Assembly (NCBI RefSeq): GCF_015355785.1
Contig: NZ_JADKYW010000003.1
Span: 594,028-658,027 of the forward strand
Direction: 5' to 3'
Origin: Arthrobacter gandavensis
Lineage (GTDB): Bacteria; Actinomycetota; Actinomycetes; Actinomycetales; Micrococcaceae
Length of the DNA: 64,000 bases
Numbering within the stretch: position 1 is the first letter of the stretch; each line of letters begins with the position of its first letter. Shown one piece after another: positions 9,238 to 17,014 of the stretch. The translations under genes were made by a program, and so were the position numbers. The notes beneath the pieces were generated by a model, which had not been told where the DNA came from, made no database searches, and saw only the letters and a list, made by a program, of their open reading frames with translations.

Positions 9238-10389
9238 ATGGGACTCATCACCAGACTGGACCTCCACCCCCTCAGCCTCCCGCTGACCGGCACCTTCAGC
9301 ACCGCGGTCCGGACCTCCTCCGTCCTGGAAACCGTGCTGTTCCGGCCCCAGGACGCGGACGGCCGCAGCGGATGGGGAGAGGCTCCGGTAAGCCGGGTGA
9401 CCGGCGTCAGCATCCCCGAGGTACTGGCGAGGGCGCGGCAGGACCTCGCTCCCCTGGTGATCGGCCGCTCCACAGACGAGCTGGACAGTCTCGCACAGCG
9501 AATCGCCGCAGCCCCGGTACCTGCGGCAATACGAATGGGTCTCGACTGTGCCCTGCACGAGCTGGCAGCCGTAACCGCAGGCCTGTCCCTCCACAGCTTC
9601 CTGGCAGCCGCCTACCCACAGATCGCGGCTGCAAACCCGGACGACGCCGTCCTCACGGACATGACCCTCTCGGCAGCAGAGCCGGACGCGTTGGCGGCAG
9701 CCGCCGCAGCATGGGTACACAAAGGGTTCAGCTGCCTCAAGGTCAAACTGCGCGCGGACCTCGATGCGGTGGCCGGTCTGGCCGCTGTCCGCGGCGCAGT
9801 GGGGCCGGACGTCCAGCTGCGGGTCGACGCTAATCAGGCGTATTCACCGGATGAGGCGGTGCGGGTCCTGAACGCGATGGCTGACGCCGGCGTCGGCCTG
9901 GAACTTGCCGAGCAGCCGGTAGCGGCCGGCGACTGGACCGGACTGGCTCAGGTTGAAAGATCCGTCGACGTACCGGTGATGGCCGACGAGTCCGTGCAGA
10001 ATGAAAGCGACCTCGCACCGCTCCTCCGGCACAACGCGGCTCCGCTGGTGAACCTCAAGCTGGCCAAGGCCGGTGGCATCTACCCGGCCGTCCGGCTGCT
10101 GGCCGCGGCCCGGCAGCACGGCCTGGGTGTGCTGGTGGGCTGCATGCTCGAAAGCGCCGTGGGCGCCGGAGCGGGCGCCGCACTGGCTGCGGCCGCCGGT
10201 CTGGGCACACGTTTCCCCGGACGCAGCGGCCAGGATCTCGACGGCGGCCTCTGGCCCGCGGTACCGTCCGTGGCCGGCGGGGTCCGCTATGACGGACCCA
10301 TGCTGCACCTGCCTTCGGCTCCCGGACTGGGCATTACGGGCCTCCACCCCGGCTTGGCGGCCGCCGGCATCGGTACCGGCCCGGCTTAG
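9238..10389 (+). CDS. Dipeptide epimerase, enolase superfamily (L-Ala-D/L-Glu type)
   Basis: 383 aa in the muconate-lactonizing-enzyme subgroup of the enolase superfamily. Catalytic signatures: KxK at 168/170 (CLKVKL), the metal ligands D197 (VDANQ), E225 (LAEQP) and D250 (MADES), and the second Lys in NLKLAKAGG (274-277). The family racemises the alpha carbon of dipeptides; the classical case converts murein L-Ala-D-Glu to L-Ala-L-Glu. The adjacent LD-carboxypeptidase, dipeptide importer and peptidases support that use. I preferred ATG 9238, giving MGLITRLDLHP; TTG 9214 and GTG 9217 are possible and sit nearer the purine-rich GGAGAAGGGGG at 9188-9198. Its TAG stop shares bases with the TAA stop of the convergent next gene. 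Confidence 0.82.
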   Translation: MGLITRLDLHPLSLPLTGTFSTAVRTSSVLETVLFRPQDADGRSGWGEAPVSRVTGVSIPEVLARARQDLAPLVIGRSTDELDSLAQRIAAAPVPAAIRMGLDCALHELAAVTAGLSLHSFLAAAYPQIAAANPDDAVLTDMTLSAAEPDALAAAAAAWVHKGFSCLKVKLRADLDAVAGLAAVRGAVGPDVQLRVDANQAYSPDEAVRVLNAMADAGVGLELAEQPVAAGDWTGLAQVERSVDVPVMADESVQNESDLAPLLRHNAAPLVNLKLAKAGGIYPAVRLLAAARQHGLGVLVGCMLESAVGAGAGAALAAAAGLGTRFPGRSGQDLDGGLWPAVPSVAGGVRYDGPMLHLPSAPGLGITGLHPGLAAAGIGTGPA

Positions 10390-11300
10390 TCTGCGGCCGC
10401 TGCTGCCGTCGCCGGCACCTCCGAGCCGCCCGGCACCACCGAATCACCCGGCACCTCCGAACCGCCCGGAACCACAGCACTCAACCCGGGACCGGCAAGC
10501 GCCGCCGCCAGCCCCGCAACGGCGGCCACCACTTCCTGACCGGCCTCCGCCTCATACCCCCGCGTGCAGACGGCGAGCACCCATGCACCTTCCAGCGGAC
10601 CCTCCATCGACGTGCCGGCGGGAGCGAAAAACGCCACATCGTGGCTGATTCCGGTCACCCAGCCGGACTTGCTGCCCCAGACGGTGCCCCGTGCAAGGCC
10701 GACAGCAATATCAGCGAATTCCTGCCGGGCCAGCAGACCCAGTGCGAACCGGGTGGACTCCGGGCCCACCGCCTCGCCGGTAATCAGGGCATGCATGGTC
10801 CGGGCCAGGTCCGCGGCCGTGACCTGATGGGTCAGCCCGGCCGCCAGGGCGGGCAGGTCGCCGATGTAGCGCTGCATGAAGGACGACGCCGCGCCCACAC
10901 CGGCGAGGGTGCGGTTCACGGCGTCGAAACCCACCAGGTCAATGGCCATGTTCGTGGCCGCGTTGGAGGAGACGGTGATCATCCGGTCCAGCACGGCGGC
11001 CAGGGACATCGGAGTACCTGCCGCAGGCATGCCGGGATCTGCCTCATCGCCCGGAAAGCCGAACTCGCCGCCGTCGGGCACCGCGCTCATGAACGTGCTC
11101 CGGGCGGCCAGCTGCATTTTCAGCGACAGCTCGCCGCGGTCCACGGCCTGCAGCACCGCCAGCAAAACGGCCAGCTTGATGGTGCTAGCCGAATAGAACG
11201 CGGTGTCCTCTCCGCGGGCGGCGGCCGTTCCGCCGTCGGGCCGCAGCAGGCAAAAGGCAATCTCGGGTGTGCCGTCACTGTAATCCGATACAACGGGCAT
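10386..11300 (-). CDS. Class A beta-lactamase-fold serine hydrolase
   Basis: A 304-aa penicillin-recognising serine hydrolase. The SxxK motif is STIK (Ser39, Lys42), the SxN motif is SSN in ITVSSNAATN, and the KTG-like motif is KSG in GSKSGWVTG. No signal peptide is visible, so it is likely cytoplasmic. That makes antibiotic resistance unlikely and a D-amino-acid peptidase or amidase role on imported peptides more likely. The C-terminal 35 residues contain imperfect GGSEVPG repeats, probably a disordered tail. It follows the class C-type gene on the same strand, 30 bp downstream. The murein-peptide substrate is inferred from neighbours. Confidence 0.78.
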   Translation of the reverse strand: MPVVSDYSDGTPEIAFCLLRPDGGTAAARGEDTAFYSASTIKLAVLLAVLQAVDRGELSLKMQLAARSTFMSAVPDGGEFGFPGDEADPGMPAAGTPMSLAAVLDRMITVSSNAATNMAIDLVGFDAVNRTLAGVGAASSFMQRYIGDLPALAAGLTHQVTAADLARTMHALITGEAVGPESTRFALGLLARQEFADIAVGLARGTVWGSKSGWVTGISHDVAFFAPAGTSMEGPLEGAWVLAVCTRGYEAEAGQEVVAAVAGLAAALAGPGLSAVVPGGSEVPGDSVVPGGSEVPATAAAAAD

Positions 11301-11330
11301 GGTTCCTCCTGGAAGGTGTGGGGTGGTGAG

Positions 11331-12446
11331 TCAGGCGGCGGCGTAAACGGTGTTGCTGACGGTTTTCCGCAGCACGGCAGCATCCGTTCCGTCGCGGGTG
11401 GGATGGACCCGGTTGGTCAGCAGGACCACACTCAGCCGGCGGGTGCGGTCGGTCAGGAAGGAGGTACCGGTGAAGCCGTTGTGCCCGCGCGCTTCCGCCG
11501 CATCCTCGCCCATCCAGCCCAGCTGCCCGATCCGCAGGCCCACGGACTGGCCGTAGCCCACGGCGCTGCGCGCGGCGTCGGCGGCCGGGCCCAGCAGCCG
11601 GTCCAGCTGGTCTGCCCACAGGACGCCGGCCAGCCCTTCGGGCAGGACCTCCGGCAGGCCGCCGCGGAGCGCCTCCGCGAACCGGAGAACCCCGGCCGCG
11701 GTGCCGAACAGCCCGGCATTGGCAGCTGCACCGCCCAGGGCGTGCGCGGATTCATCATGCACTTCGCCCCGGACCAGTGCCCGGCCGTCCGGGGTGCCGC
11801 ACTCCGTGGCGGCACACCGCTGCGGATCCGGCCGGAACGTGACTCCGCCGCCCAGGTCCAGGGGCTTCAGGACGAGCCTCTCCACCAGCTCGGCCCAGGT
11901 GCTGCCGGTGGTGGTTTCGGCCAGCGCCAGAGCGGTGTTGTAGCCGACGCAGGAGTAGCTGAAGCCGCCGCCCGGGCTAGTGTCCAGGGGTACCGAAAGC
12001 AGGGAATCCACCGCGGCCTCGCGGTCTGGCAGGGAATTCCGCCACCCGTTCCAGGTAGCCGGAAGCCCCGCGGTGTGGGTTAGCAGGTGCCGCAGGGTCA
12101 CGAGTTCGCGCCGCGGATCCGGCCAGCCGTCCGCACCGGCGAAGGCCGGCAGCCGCACGGTCACCGGTTCGTCCAGGTCCAGGACGCCGTCCCGGACCAG
12201 CGCCAGAAGTGCGACGGCGGAAAACGGCTTCGTCACGGAGGCCAGGTCATACCAGGTCCCGGCATCGGCGGGCACCTGTTCGGCTTCCGGAAGCTGCACT
12301 CCTCCGGGACCGTACCGCAGGGCCAGGCCGGCGGAAAGCACCGGCAGCGCCTCGCCGTCGAGCGCGACGGCGCACACCGCCGAGGGCACACGCCGCTGGT
12401 CCACGGCGTCCTCCAGCAGCTGCTGCAGCCGCACCGTCAGCTCCAC
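11331..12446 (-). CDS. Class C beta-lactamase-type serine hydrolase
   Basis: A 371-aa member of the beta-lactamase/DD-peptidase family. The nucleophile motif is SVTK (Ser70, Lys73). The tyrosine motif reads YSC in YSCVGYN, where many family members have YSN or YAN, so the third residue is altered. The C-terminal HNGF motif replaces HTG/KTG. There is no export signal. It lies 12 bp after the LD-carboxypeptidase gene in the same leftward operon as the peptide importer. It could hydrolyse D-amino-acid-containing peptides or act as an esterase; sequence alone does not decide. Confidence 0.75.
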   Translation of the reverse strand: MELTVRLQQLLEDAVDQRRVPSAVCAVALDGEALPVLSAGLALRYGPGGVQLPEAEQVPADAGTWYDLASVTKPFSAVALLALVRDGVLDLDEPVTVRLPAFAGADGWPDPRRELVTLRHLLTHTAGLPATWNGWRNSLPDREAAVDSLLSVPLDTSPGGGFSYSCVGYNTALALAETTTGSTWAELVERLVLKPLDLGGGVTFRPDPQRCAATECGTPDGRALVRGEVHDESAHALGGAAANAGLFGTAAGVLRFAEALRGGLPEVLPEGLAGVLWADQLDRLLGPAADAARSAVGYGQSVGLRIGQLGWMGEDAAEARGHNGFTGTSFLTDRTRRLSVVLLTNRVHPTRDGTDAAVLRKTVSNTVYAAA

Positions 12447-12458
12447 TGCGCTCCCCCG

Positions 12459-13376
12459 CTAATCCAGCACCAGCTGCGGCTCCGAACCGGCAGTGAGAGT
12501 GGCGGGGACACCGAGCGGAATGCTGTGTGCCGCGGGTCCGTGCCCAAAGCCCAGTTCCCATACCAGCGGTATGCCCAGCGGTGCCAGCAGCTCCTCGCAG
12601 AGGGACCGGACGTCGGCGAGGTCTCCGCACTCGGACCAGGATCCCAGTGCCACTCCGGTGAGGCCGTCGAACCAGCCGGCACGCAGCAGCGTCTGCAGCA
12701 TGCCGTCGATCCGGTACGGCTCTTCGGTGACGTCCTCCAGCAGTCCGATCCGCCCGGTGTTGTCCACCGGTTTCCGGTTCCTGGCGCCATTGAGCATGGC
12801 CAGCAGGGCGAGGTTGCCGCCGGTCAGGACGCCGTGTGCGGTGCCGGGTACCAGCGGCTCGGCAGCGGCTGACGTGAAGGCGCGCCCCGCATACGGTTCC
12901 AGCAGTGCCCGCCGCACGCCGTCGGCTGCTACCGGATCGTCCAGGAACGCGCCGGTGGCGATCATGGGCGTGAACCAGGTGGCCAGGCCAAGTTCCTCGG
13001 CCCAGAACACGTGCAGCGCAGTGATGTCCGAGGAACCTACCAGCGGCTTGGGCCGGGCTGCCGCGAGCGCGGGCACGTCCAGCAGGTCCAGCAGCCGGAC
13101 CGCCCCGTAGCCTCCCCGGACGCACAGCACCGCGTCCAGCGAATCATCGCACCAGGCGTCCTGCAGGTCCGCGGCGCGGTCCGCATCGGTGCCGGCCAGG
13201 TAGCCGGCCCGCGGGTGACGGTCCAGGATGTGCTTGCCGGGAACCGGTTCCATGTCCCAGGAGCGCAGCACGTCCATGGCCTTCTCCAGCTGCTCCGGTT
13301 TCGGCGGGCCGCTCGGTGCCACCAGGCCCACCCGGGCTCCCGGCTGCAGCGGCCCCAACTCGGGACGCGCGCTCAT
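12459..13376 (-). CDS. LD-carboxypeptidase, S66 family
   Basis: 305 aa with S66 family features: nucleophilic Ser116 in VGSSDITALH, a VCVRGGYG loop at about 85-91, a Glu in LLEDVTEEPY, and a late His in the GFGHGPAAHS region. These enzymes remove D-Ala from muramoyl or free tetrapeptides (L-Ala-D-Glu-diaminoacid-D-Ala) in the cytoplasm during cell-wall recycling. The gene overlaps the preceding ATP-binding gene by 4 bp, tying it to peptide import. The Bacillus operon ykfABCD likewise joins an S66 enzyme and an epimerase to a dpp importer. Some S66 members act instead on microcin C-type compounds, a less likely alternative here. Confidence 0.83.
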   Translation of the reverse strand: MSARPELGPLQPGARVGLVAPSGPPKPEQLEKAMDVLRSWDMEPVPGKHILDRHPRAGYLAGTDADRAADLQDAWCDDSLDAVLCVRGGYGAVRLLDLLDVPALAAARPKPLVGSSDITALHVFWAEELGLATWFTPMIATGAFLDDPVAADGVRRALLEPYAGRAFTSAAAEPLVPGTAHGVLTGGNLALLAMLNGARNRKPVDNTGRIGLLEDVTEEPYRIDGMLQTLLRAGWFDGLTGVALGSWSECGDLADVRSLCEELLAPLGIPLVWELGFGHGPAAHSIPLGVPATLTAGSEPQLVLD

Positions 13377-15076
13377 GCCGGTTCCTCCACGGAGGCGCCG
13401 TCCACGGAGGCGCCGTCCACGGACGCCCCGTCCCCGGCGGCTCCACCGGCGGTGGGAACCACGCTGAGCAGCCGGCGGGTGTATTCGTGCTGCGGATCCA
13501 GCAGCACCTTCTCCACCGGGCCCTCCTCCACGATCTTCCCCTGGTACATGACCACCACCCGGTCCGCGATGTTCCAGGCCAGACCGAGGTCGTGCGTGAT
13601 CACCAGGGCTCCCAGCCCGAACTCGGAGCGCAGCCGCAGCAGGAGCGCGAGGATTTCCGCGCGCACCGATGCGTCCAGGCTGGCCACCGGCTCATCGGCC
13701 ACCAGGAACTCGGGGTCCAGGGCCAGCGCCCCGGCAATCACCACCCGCTGCCGCTGGCCGCCGGACAGTTCCTGCGGCAGCGCCGGGCCGAACCGTTCCG
13801 GCGGGCTGAGCTCGGCCTTCGCCAATGCCTGGGCGACCAGCTGCGCCTCGTCACCGGGGAGTTTGTGCAGCCGCGGCCCCTCGGCCACCGACTCATAGAC
13901 CGTGTGCTTCGGGTTCAGCGCGGCGGAGGGATCCTGCAGCACAAACTGCACCGCCCGCCGGTAGGCCTTCAGCGCCCGCCGCCGGTGTGGCAGCGGCCTG
14001 CCGTCAAAGAGCAGTTCACCCCCGGTGGGTTTCTGCAGTCCCAGCAGGGTGCGGGCCAGGGTGGTTTTCCCGGACCCGGACTGGCCGACCAGGGCCACGA
14101 TTTCCCCGCGGCGGCAGGCGAGGCTCACGCCGTCGACCGCGTTGACCGTACCGGCGCCGCGGCCGGCGAAGCTCACCGACACGTCCCGCGCCTCGAGGAC
14201 GGGTGCGGCGTCGGGGTCCGGGGACGCCGGCGCCGCGGCGTACCCGGGAAGGCTCAGCCGGGACGCGGGGTCCCCGATGGTGGGGAACGCCGCGGCCAGG
14301 GCCTGCGTGTGCGGATGCTGCGGTGCGTGCATCACGGAGGCGGAAGGCCCTTCCTCCACAATCCGGCCGTTCTGCATCACCACGATCCGCTCACAGGTGG
14401 ACGCGAGCACTGACAAGTCATGGCTGATCATCACCAGCGACAACCCGCGGCTGGCCACCAGACCGGAGAGCACCTGCAGCACCTGGTCCTGGACAATCAC
14501 ATCCAGGGCGGTGGTGGGCTCGTCGGCGATGATCAGCTCCGGCTCGCAGGCCAGCGCCATAGCGATCATGACGCGCTGCTTCTGCCCGCCGGAAAGCTCG
14601 TGCGGATAGGACTGCGCCTTCGCCCGGGGCAGATCCACCAGTCCCAGCAGTTCGGTGACCCGGGCCCGCCGTAGCTTCTCCTCGGCGTAGGCGGGATCCA
14701 GTTCGCGGGCATGGATACGCAGGGCCTCCTCGATCTGGTCCCCGATGCGCTGCACGGGGTTCAGGGAGTGCATGGCGCCCTGAAACACGACGGCGGCGGA
14801 GGTCCAGCGCACCGCCCGGAGCCGGCCCCAGCTGAGGTCGGAAACGTTCTCGTCGCCCAGCAGGATCCGTCCTTCCACCCGGGCGTTGGTCGGCAGCAGG
14901 CGCAGCACGGACATGGCCAGCGTGGATTTGCCGCAGCCGGATTCACCGGCCAGGCCCAGGGTGGACCCGGGCTCAAGAACCAGGGACACGCCGTCGACGG
15001 CCACCAGGTCCTTGGGACCGTCCTCGCTGCGGATCGTGTAGGTGACACGGATATCTTCAAAAGCCAGCCGGGGCAT
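13373..15076 (-). CDS. Dipeptide/oligopeptide ABC transporter, fused DppD-DppF ATPases
   Basis: 567 aa containing two complete ABC ATPases. Half 1 has Walker A GESGCGKST and signature LSGGQKQRV; half 2 has GQSGSGKTT and LSGGQRQRVV. Each is followed by a Walker B ending in DEPTTALD or DEPVASLD and an H-loop (SHDL, THDL). Fusion of the two nucleotide-binding subunits is common in actinobacterial peptide importers. The start is ATG 15076, overlapping the permease stop as TAATG; the longer frame to 15184 lies inside the permease gene and is discarded. The C-terminus carries repeated VDGASVDGAS units. It energises the two permeases upstream. Confidence 0.88.
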   Translation of the reverse strand: MPRLAFEDIRVTYTIRSEDGPKDLVAVDGVSLVLEPGSTLGLAGESGCGKSTLAMSVLRLLPTNARVEGRILLGDENVSDLSWGRLRAVRWTSAAVVFQGAMHSLNPVQRIGDQIEEALRIHARELDPAYAEEKLRRARVTELLGLVDLPRAKAQSYPHELSGGQKQRVMIAMALACEPELIIADEPTTALDVIVQDQVLQVLSGLVASRGLSLVMISHDLSVLASTCERIVVMQNGRIVEEGPSASVMHAPQHPHTQALAAAFPTIGDPASRLSLPGYAAAPASPDPDAAPVLEARDVSVSFAGRGAGTVNAVDGVSLACRRGEIVALVGQSGSGKTTLARTLLGLQKPTGGELLFDGRPLPHRRRALKAYRRAVQFVLQDPSAALNPKHTVYESVAEGPRLHKLPGDEAQLVAQALAKAELSPPERFGPALPQELSGGQRQRVVIAGALALDPEFLVADEPVASLDASVRAEILALLLRLRSEFGLGALVITHDLGLAWNIADRVVVMYQGKIVEEGPVEKVLLDPQHEYTRRLLSVVPTAGGAAGDGASVDGASVDGASVEEPA

Positions 15077-15975
15077 TAGCGTCCTCGCAGGGTGGGATTG
15101 ACAACGGTTTCCAGCGCACGGCCCACCAGGGTAAAGCAGAGCACGACGACGACGATCGCCACGCCGGGCGGGAGCACGAACCACCAGAACCCGGCTGTGG
15201 CGGCACCGGTGTCCAGGGCGGACTTGAGCATGGAGCCCCAGGAGATGCTGCTGGAGTCCCCCAGGCCCAGGAAGCTGAGCGTGGACTCCGCGATGATAGC
15301 GGAGCCGACCGTCAGGGTGGTGTTGGCCAGCACCAGCGGCATCACGGCCGGCAGCACGTGCCGGCCGATAATGTGCCCGTCCCCGGCGCCGAGGGCCCAG
15401 GACCGGTCAATGTACGGCCGGGACTCAATGGTCAGGGTCTGCGCCCGGACCAGCCGGGCAGTCGAGGCCCAGGAGGTGATGCCGATGGCCGCGACGATGG
15501 TCACCACTCCGGCGCCCAGGATGCTGGAGAGCACAATGGCCAGGACCAGCGAGGGCACCACCAGGAAGAAGTCGATGATGCGCATCAGCACGGCCTGCGT
15601 GGCTCCGGAAAAATGCCCTGCGGCCATGCCCATCACGGTGCCGATCACCATGGACACCGCCGTCGCGGCGAAGCCGACCAGCAGGGAGACCCGGGAGCCC
15701 CACAGCAGCATGGCCAGCACGCTGCGCCCGGACGGGTCGGTGCCCAGCGGGTTGGCCAGCGACGGCGGTTCGTTCTGCAGGGATTGAAGCCGGGTGACGT
15801 CCAGCGTCGCCGCAGGAGCCAGCACCGGCGCCAGCAGCGCCAGCGCCACCACGATGAGCAGGATGATCAGCCCGGCAAGCCCGGCTTTGTTGCTGCGGAA
15901 CTGCCGCCAGCCCTCGGCGGCAGCGGCGCGCCGCCGCCCCCAGGCCGCGCTTGCGGCGGTTTGTGTTGCGTTCAT
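15076..15975 (-). CDS. Peptide ABC transporter permease (DppC-like)
   Basis: 299 aa. A cytoplasmic N-terminus leads to a first membrane segment at about 31-55 (LAGLIILLIVVALALLAP). The typical extracellular LGTDPSGRSVLAMLLWGSR region and five more hydrophobic segments follow. The EAA loop is visible in the ALGAGDGHIIGRHVLPAVM stretch that contacts the ATPase. This is the DppC/OppC type (binding-protein-dependent transport family 5 inner-membrane component). It overlaps its partner permease by 4 bp and the fused ATPase by one base. It forms the channel heterodimer. Confidence 0.87.
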   Translation of the reverse strand: MNATQTAASAAWGRRRAAAAEGWRQFRSNKAGLAGLIILLIVVALALLAPVLAPAATLDVTRLQSLQNEPPSLANPLGTDPSGRSVLAMLLWGSRVSLLVGFAATAVSMVIGTVMGMAAGHFSGATQAVLMRIIDFFLVVPSLVLAIVLSSILGAGVVTIVAAIGITSWASTARLVRAQTLTIESRPYIDRSWALGAGDGHIIGRHVLPAVMPLVLANTTLTVGSAIIAESTLSFLGLGDSSSISWGSMLKSALDTGAATAGFWWFVLPPGVAIVVVVLCFTLVGRALETVVNPTLRGR

Positions 15976-17012
15976 GAGGCCCTCAATCGGGGATCGAGCA
16001 CACGGTAGAGCAGGTCCGCGGCGAAGTTCATCAGAATCACGATCGAGGAAAAGACCACGAACGTCCCCTGCAGGAGCGGGAAGTCCGGTGCGGACAGGGC
16101 CTGGAAGGTGAGGTAGCCAAGTCCCGGCCAGGAGAACACCGTTTCAACGGTCACCGCGCCGCCGATCAGCCCGCCCAGGGTCAGGAAGATCAGCGTGACG
16201 GCGGGCAGCAGCGCGTTGGGCACCGCGTGCCGGCGCCGTACCTCGTCATCCCGCAGCCCCTTGGCCCGCGCGGTGGTCAGGTAGTCGGAGGTCATCTCTT
16301 CCAGCAGCGAGGCCCGCATGACCATCAGGTACTGGGCATACACCACGGCCACCATGGTCAGCACCGGCAGCACCATGTGATGGGCAATGTCCAGGACGCG
16401 TTCGAGCCCGCCGGCACTGCTGCCGGCGGTGACCATGCCTCCGGTGGGGAACCAGTGCAGGGTCCCGGCGAACAGCAGGAGCAGCAGCAGGCCCAGCCAG
16501 AACGTCGGCACCGACCAGAAGATCAGCGCCAGCCCGGTTTGCGTCTTGTCAAACATGCTGCCGCGGCGCCATGCCGCCTTCTGGCCCAGCCAGAGGCCGA
16601 GCACCACTGAAATCAGGGCCGCGGTGCCGGTGAGCAGCAGGGTGGGGCCCAGCCGTTCACCGATCAGTTCCAGGACCGGCCGGTTGTAGGTGTAGGACTC
16701 CCCCAGCTTTCCCTGGAACAGGTCCGTGAGGTATCGCCAGAACTGGCCGATCAGGGGCTGGTCCAGCCCGTACTCCCGGCGCAGGATGTCCATCTGCTCC
16801 GCAGTGACCTGCCGGCCGTCTGCGAGGGAACGCACCGGATCTCCGGGGAGGATCCGGAACGCGAAGAACCCCAGGACCACCACCATGACCAGCGAGACGG
16901 CCGCCCCGCCCGCCTTGACACCGGCGTAGTGCAGCCAGGAGGAGTTCCGGCGCGGCGCATCGGTGTCCTGCCGGGCGGGGGCAAGGTCCTGTTCGCTGAG
17001 TGCTTCCGCCAC
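15972..17012 (-). CDS. Peptide ABC transporter permease (DppB-like)
   Basis: 346 aa counted from GTG 17012, two bases after the TAG stop of the binding-protein gene. The longer frame to 17189 would lie inside that gene and reads as Arg-rich nonsense. The DppB family signature is present: a first TM (VSLVMVVVLGFFAFRILPGDP), the loop where DppB proteins carry the RxLGLDxP-type sequence (here REYGLDQPL), several TMs, and an EAA-type cytoplasmic loop in TARAKGLRDDEV. It pairs with the DppC-like permease. The N-terminal roughly 40 residues before TM1 are longer than usual. Confidence 0.85.
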   Translation of the reverse strand: MAEALSEQDLAPARQDTDAPRRNSSWLHYAGVKAGGAAVSLVMVVVLGFFAFRILPGDPVRSLADGRQVTAEQMDILRREYGLDQPLIGQFWRYLTDLFQGKLGESYTYNRPVLELIGERLGPTLLLTGTAALISVVLGLWLGQKAAWRRGSMFDKTQTGLALIFWSVPTFWLGLLLLLLFAGTLHWFPTGGMVTAGSSAGGLERVLDIAHHMVLPVLTMVAVVYAQYLMVMRASLLEEMTSDYLTTARAKGLRDDEVRRRHAVPNALLPAVTLIFLTLGGLIGGAVTVETVFSWPGLGYLTFQALSAPDFPLLQGTFVVFSSIVILMNFAADLLYRVLDPRLRAS

Positions 17013-17014
17013 AG

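Noticed and set aside
10641-12083. 480-aa plus-strand frame opposite the serine hydrolases
   Set aside because: Shadow of two well-supported minus-strand genes; Gly/Gln/Arg-rich composition and no family motif.
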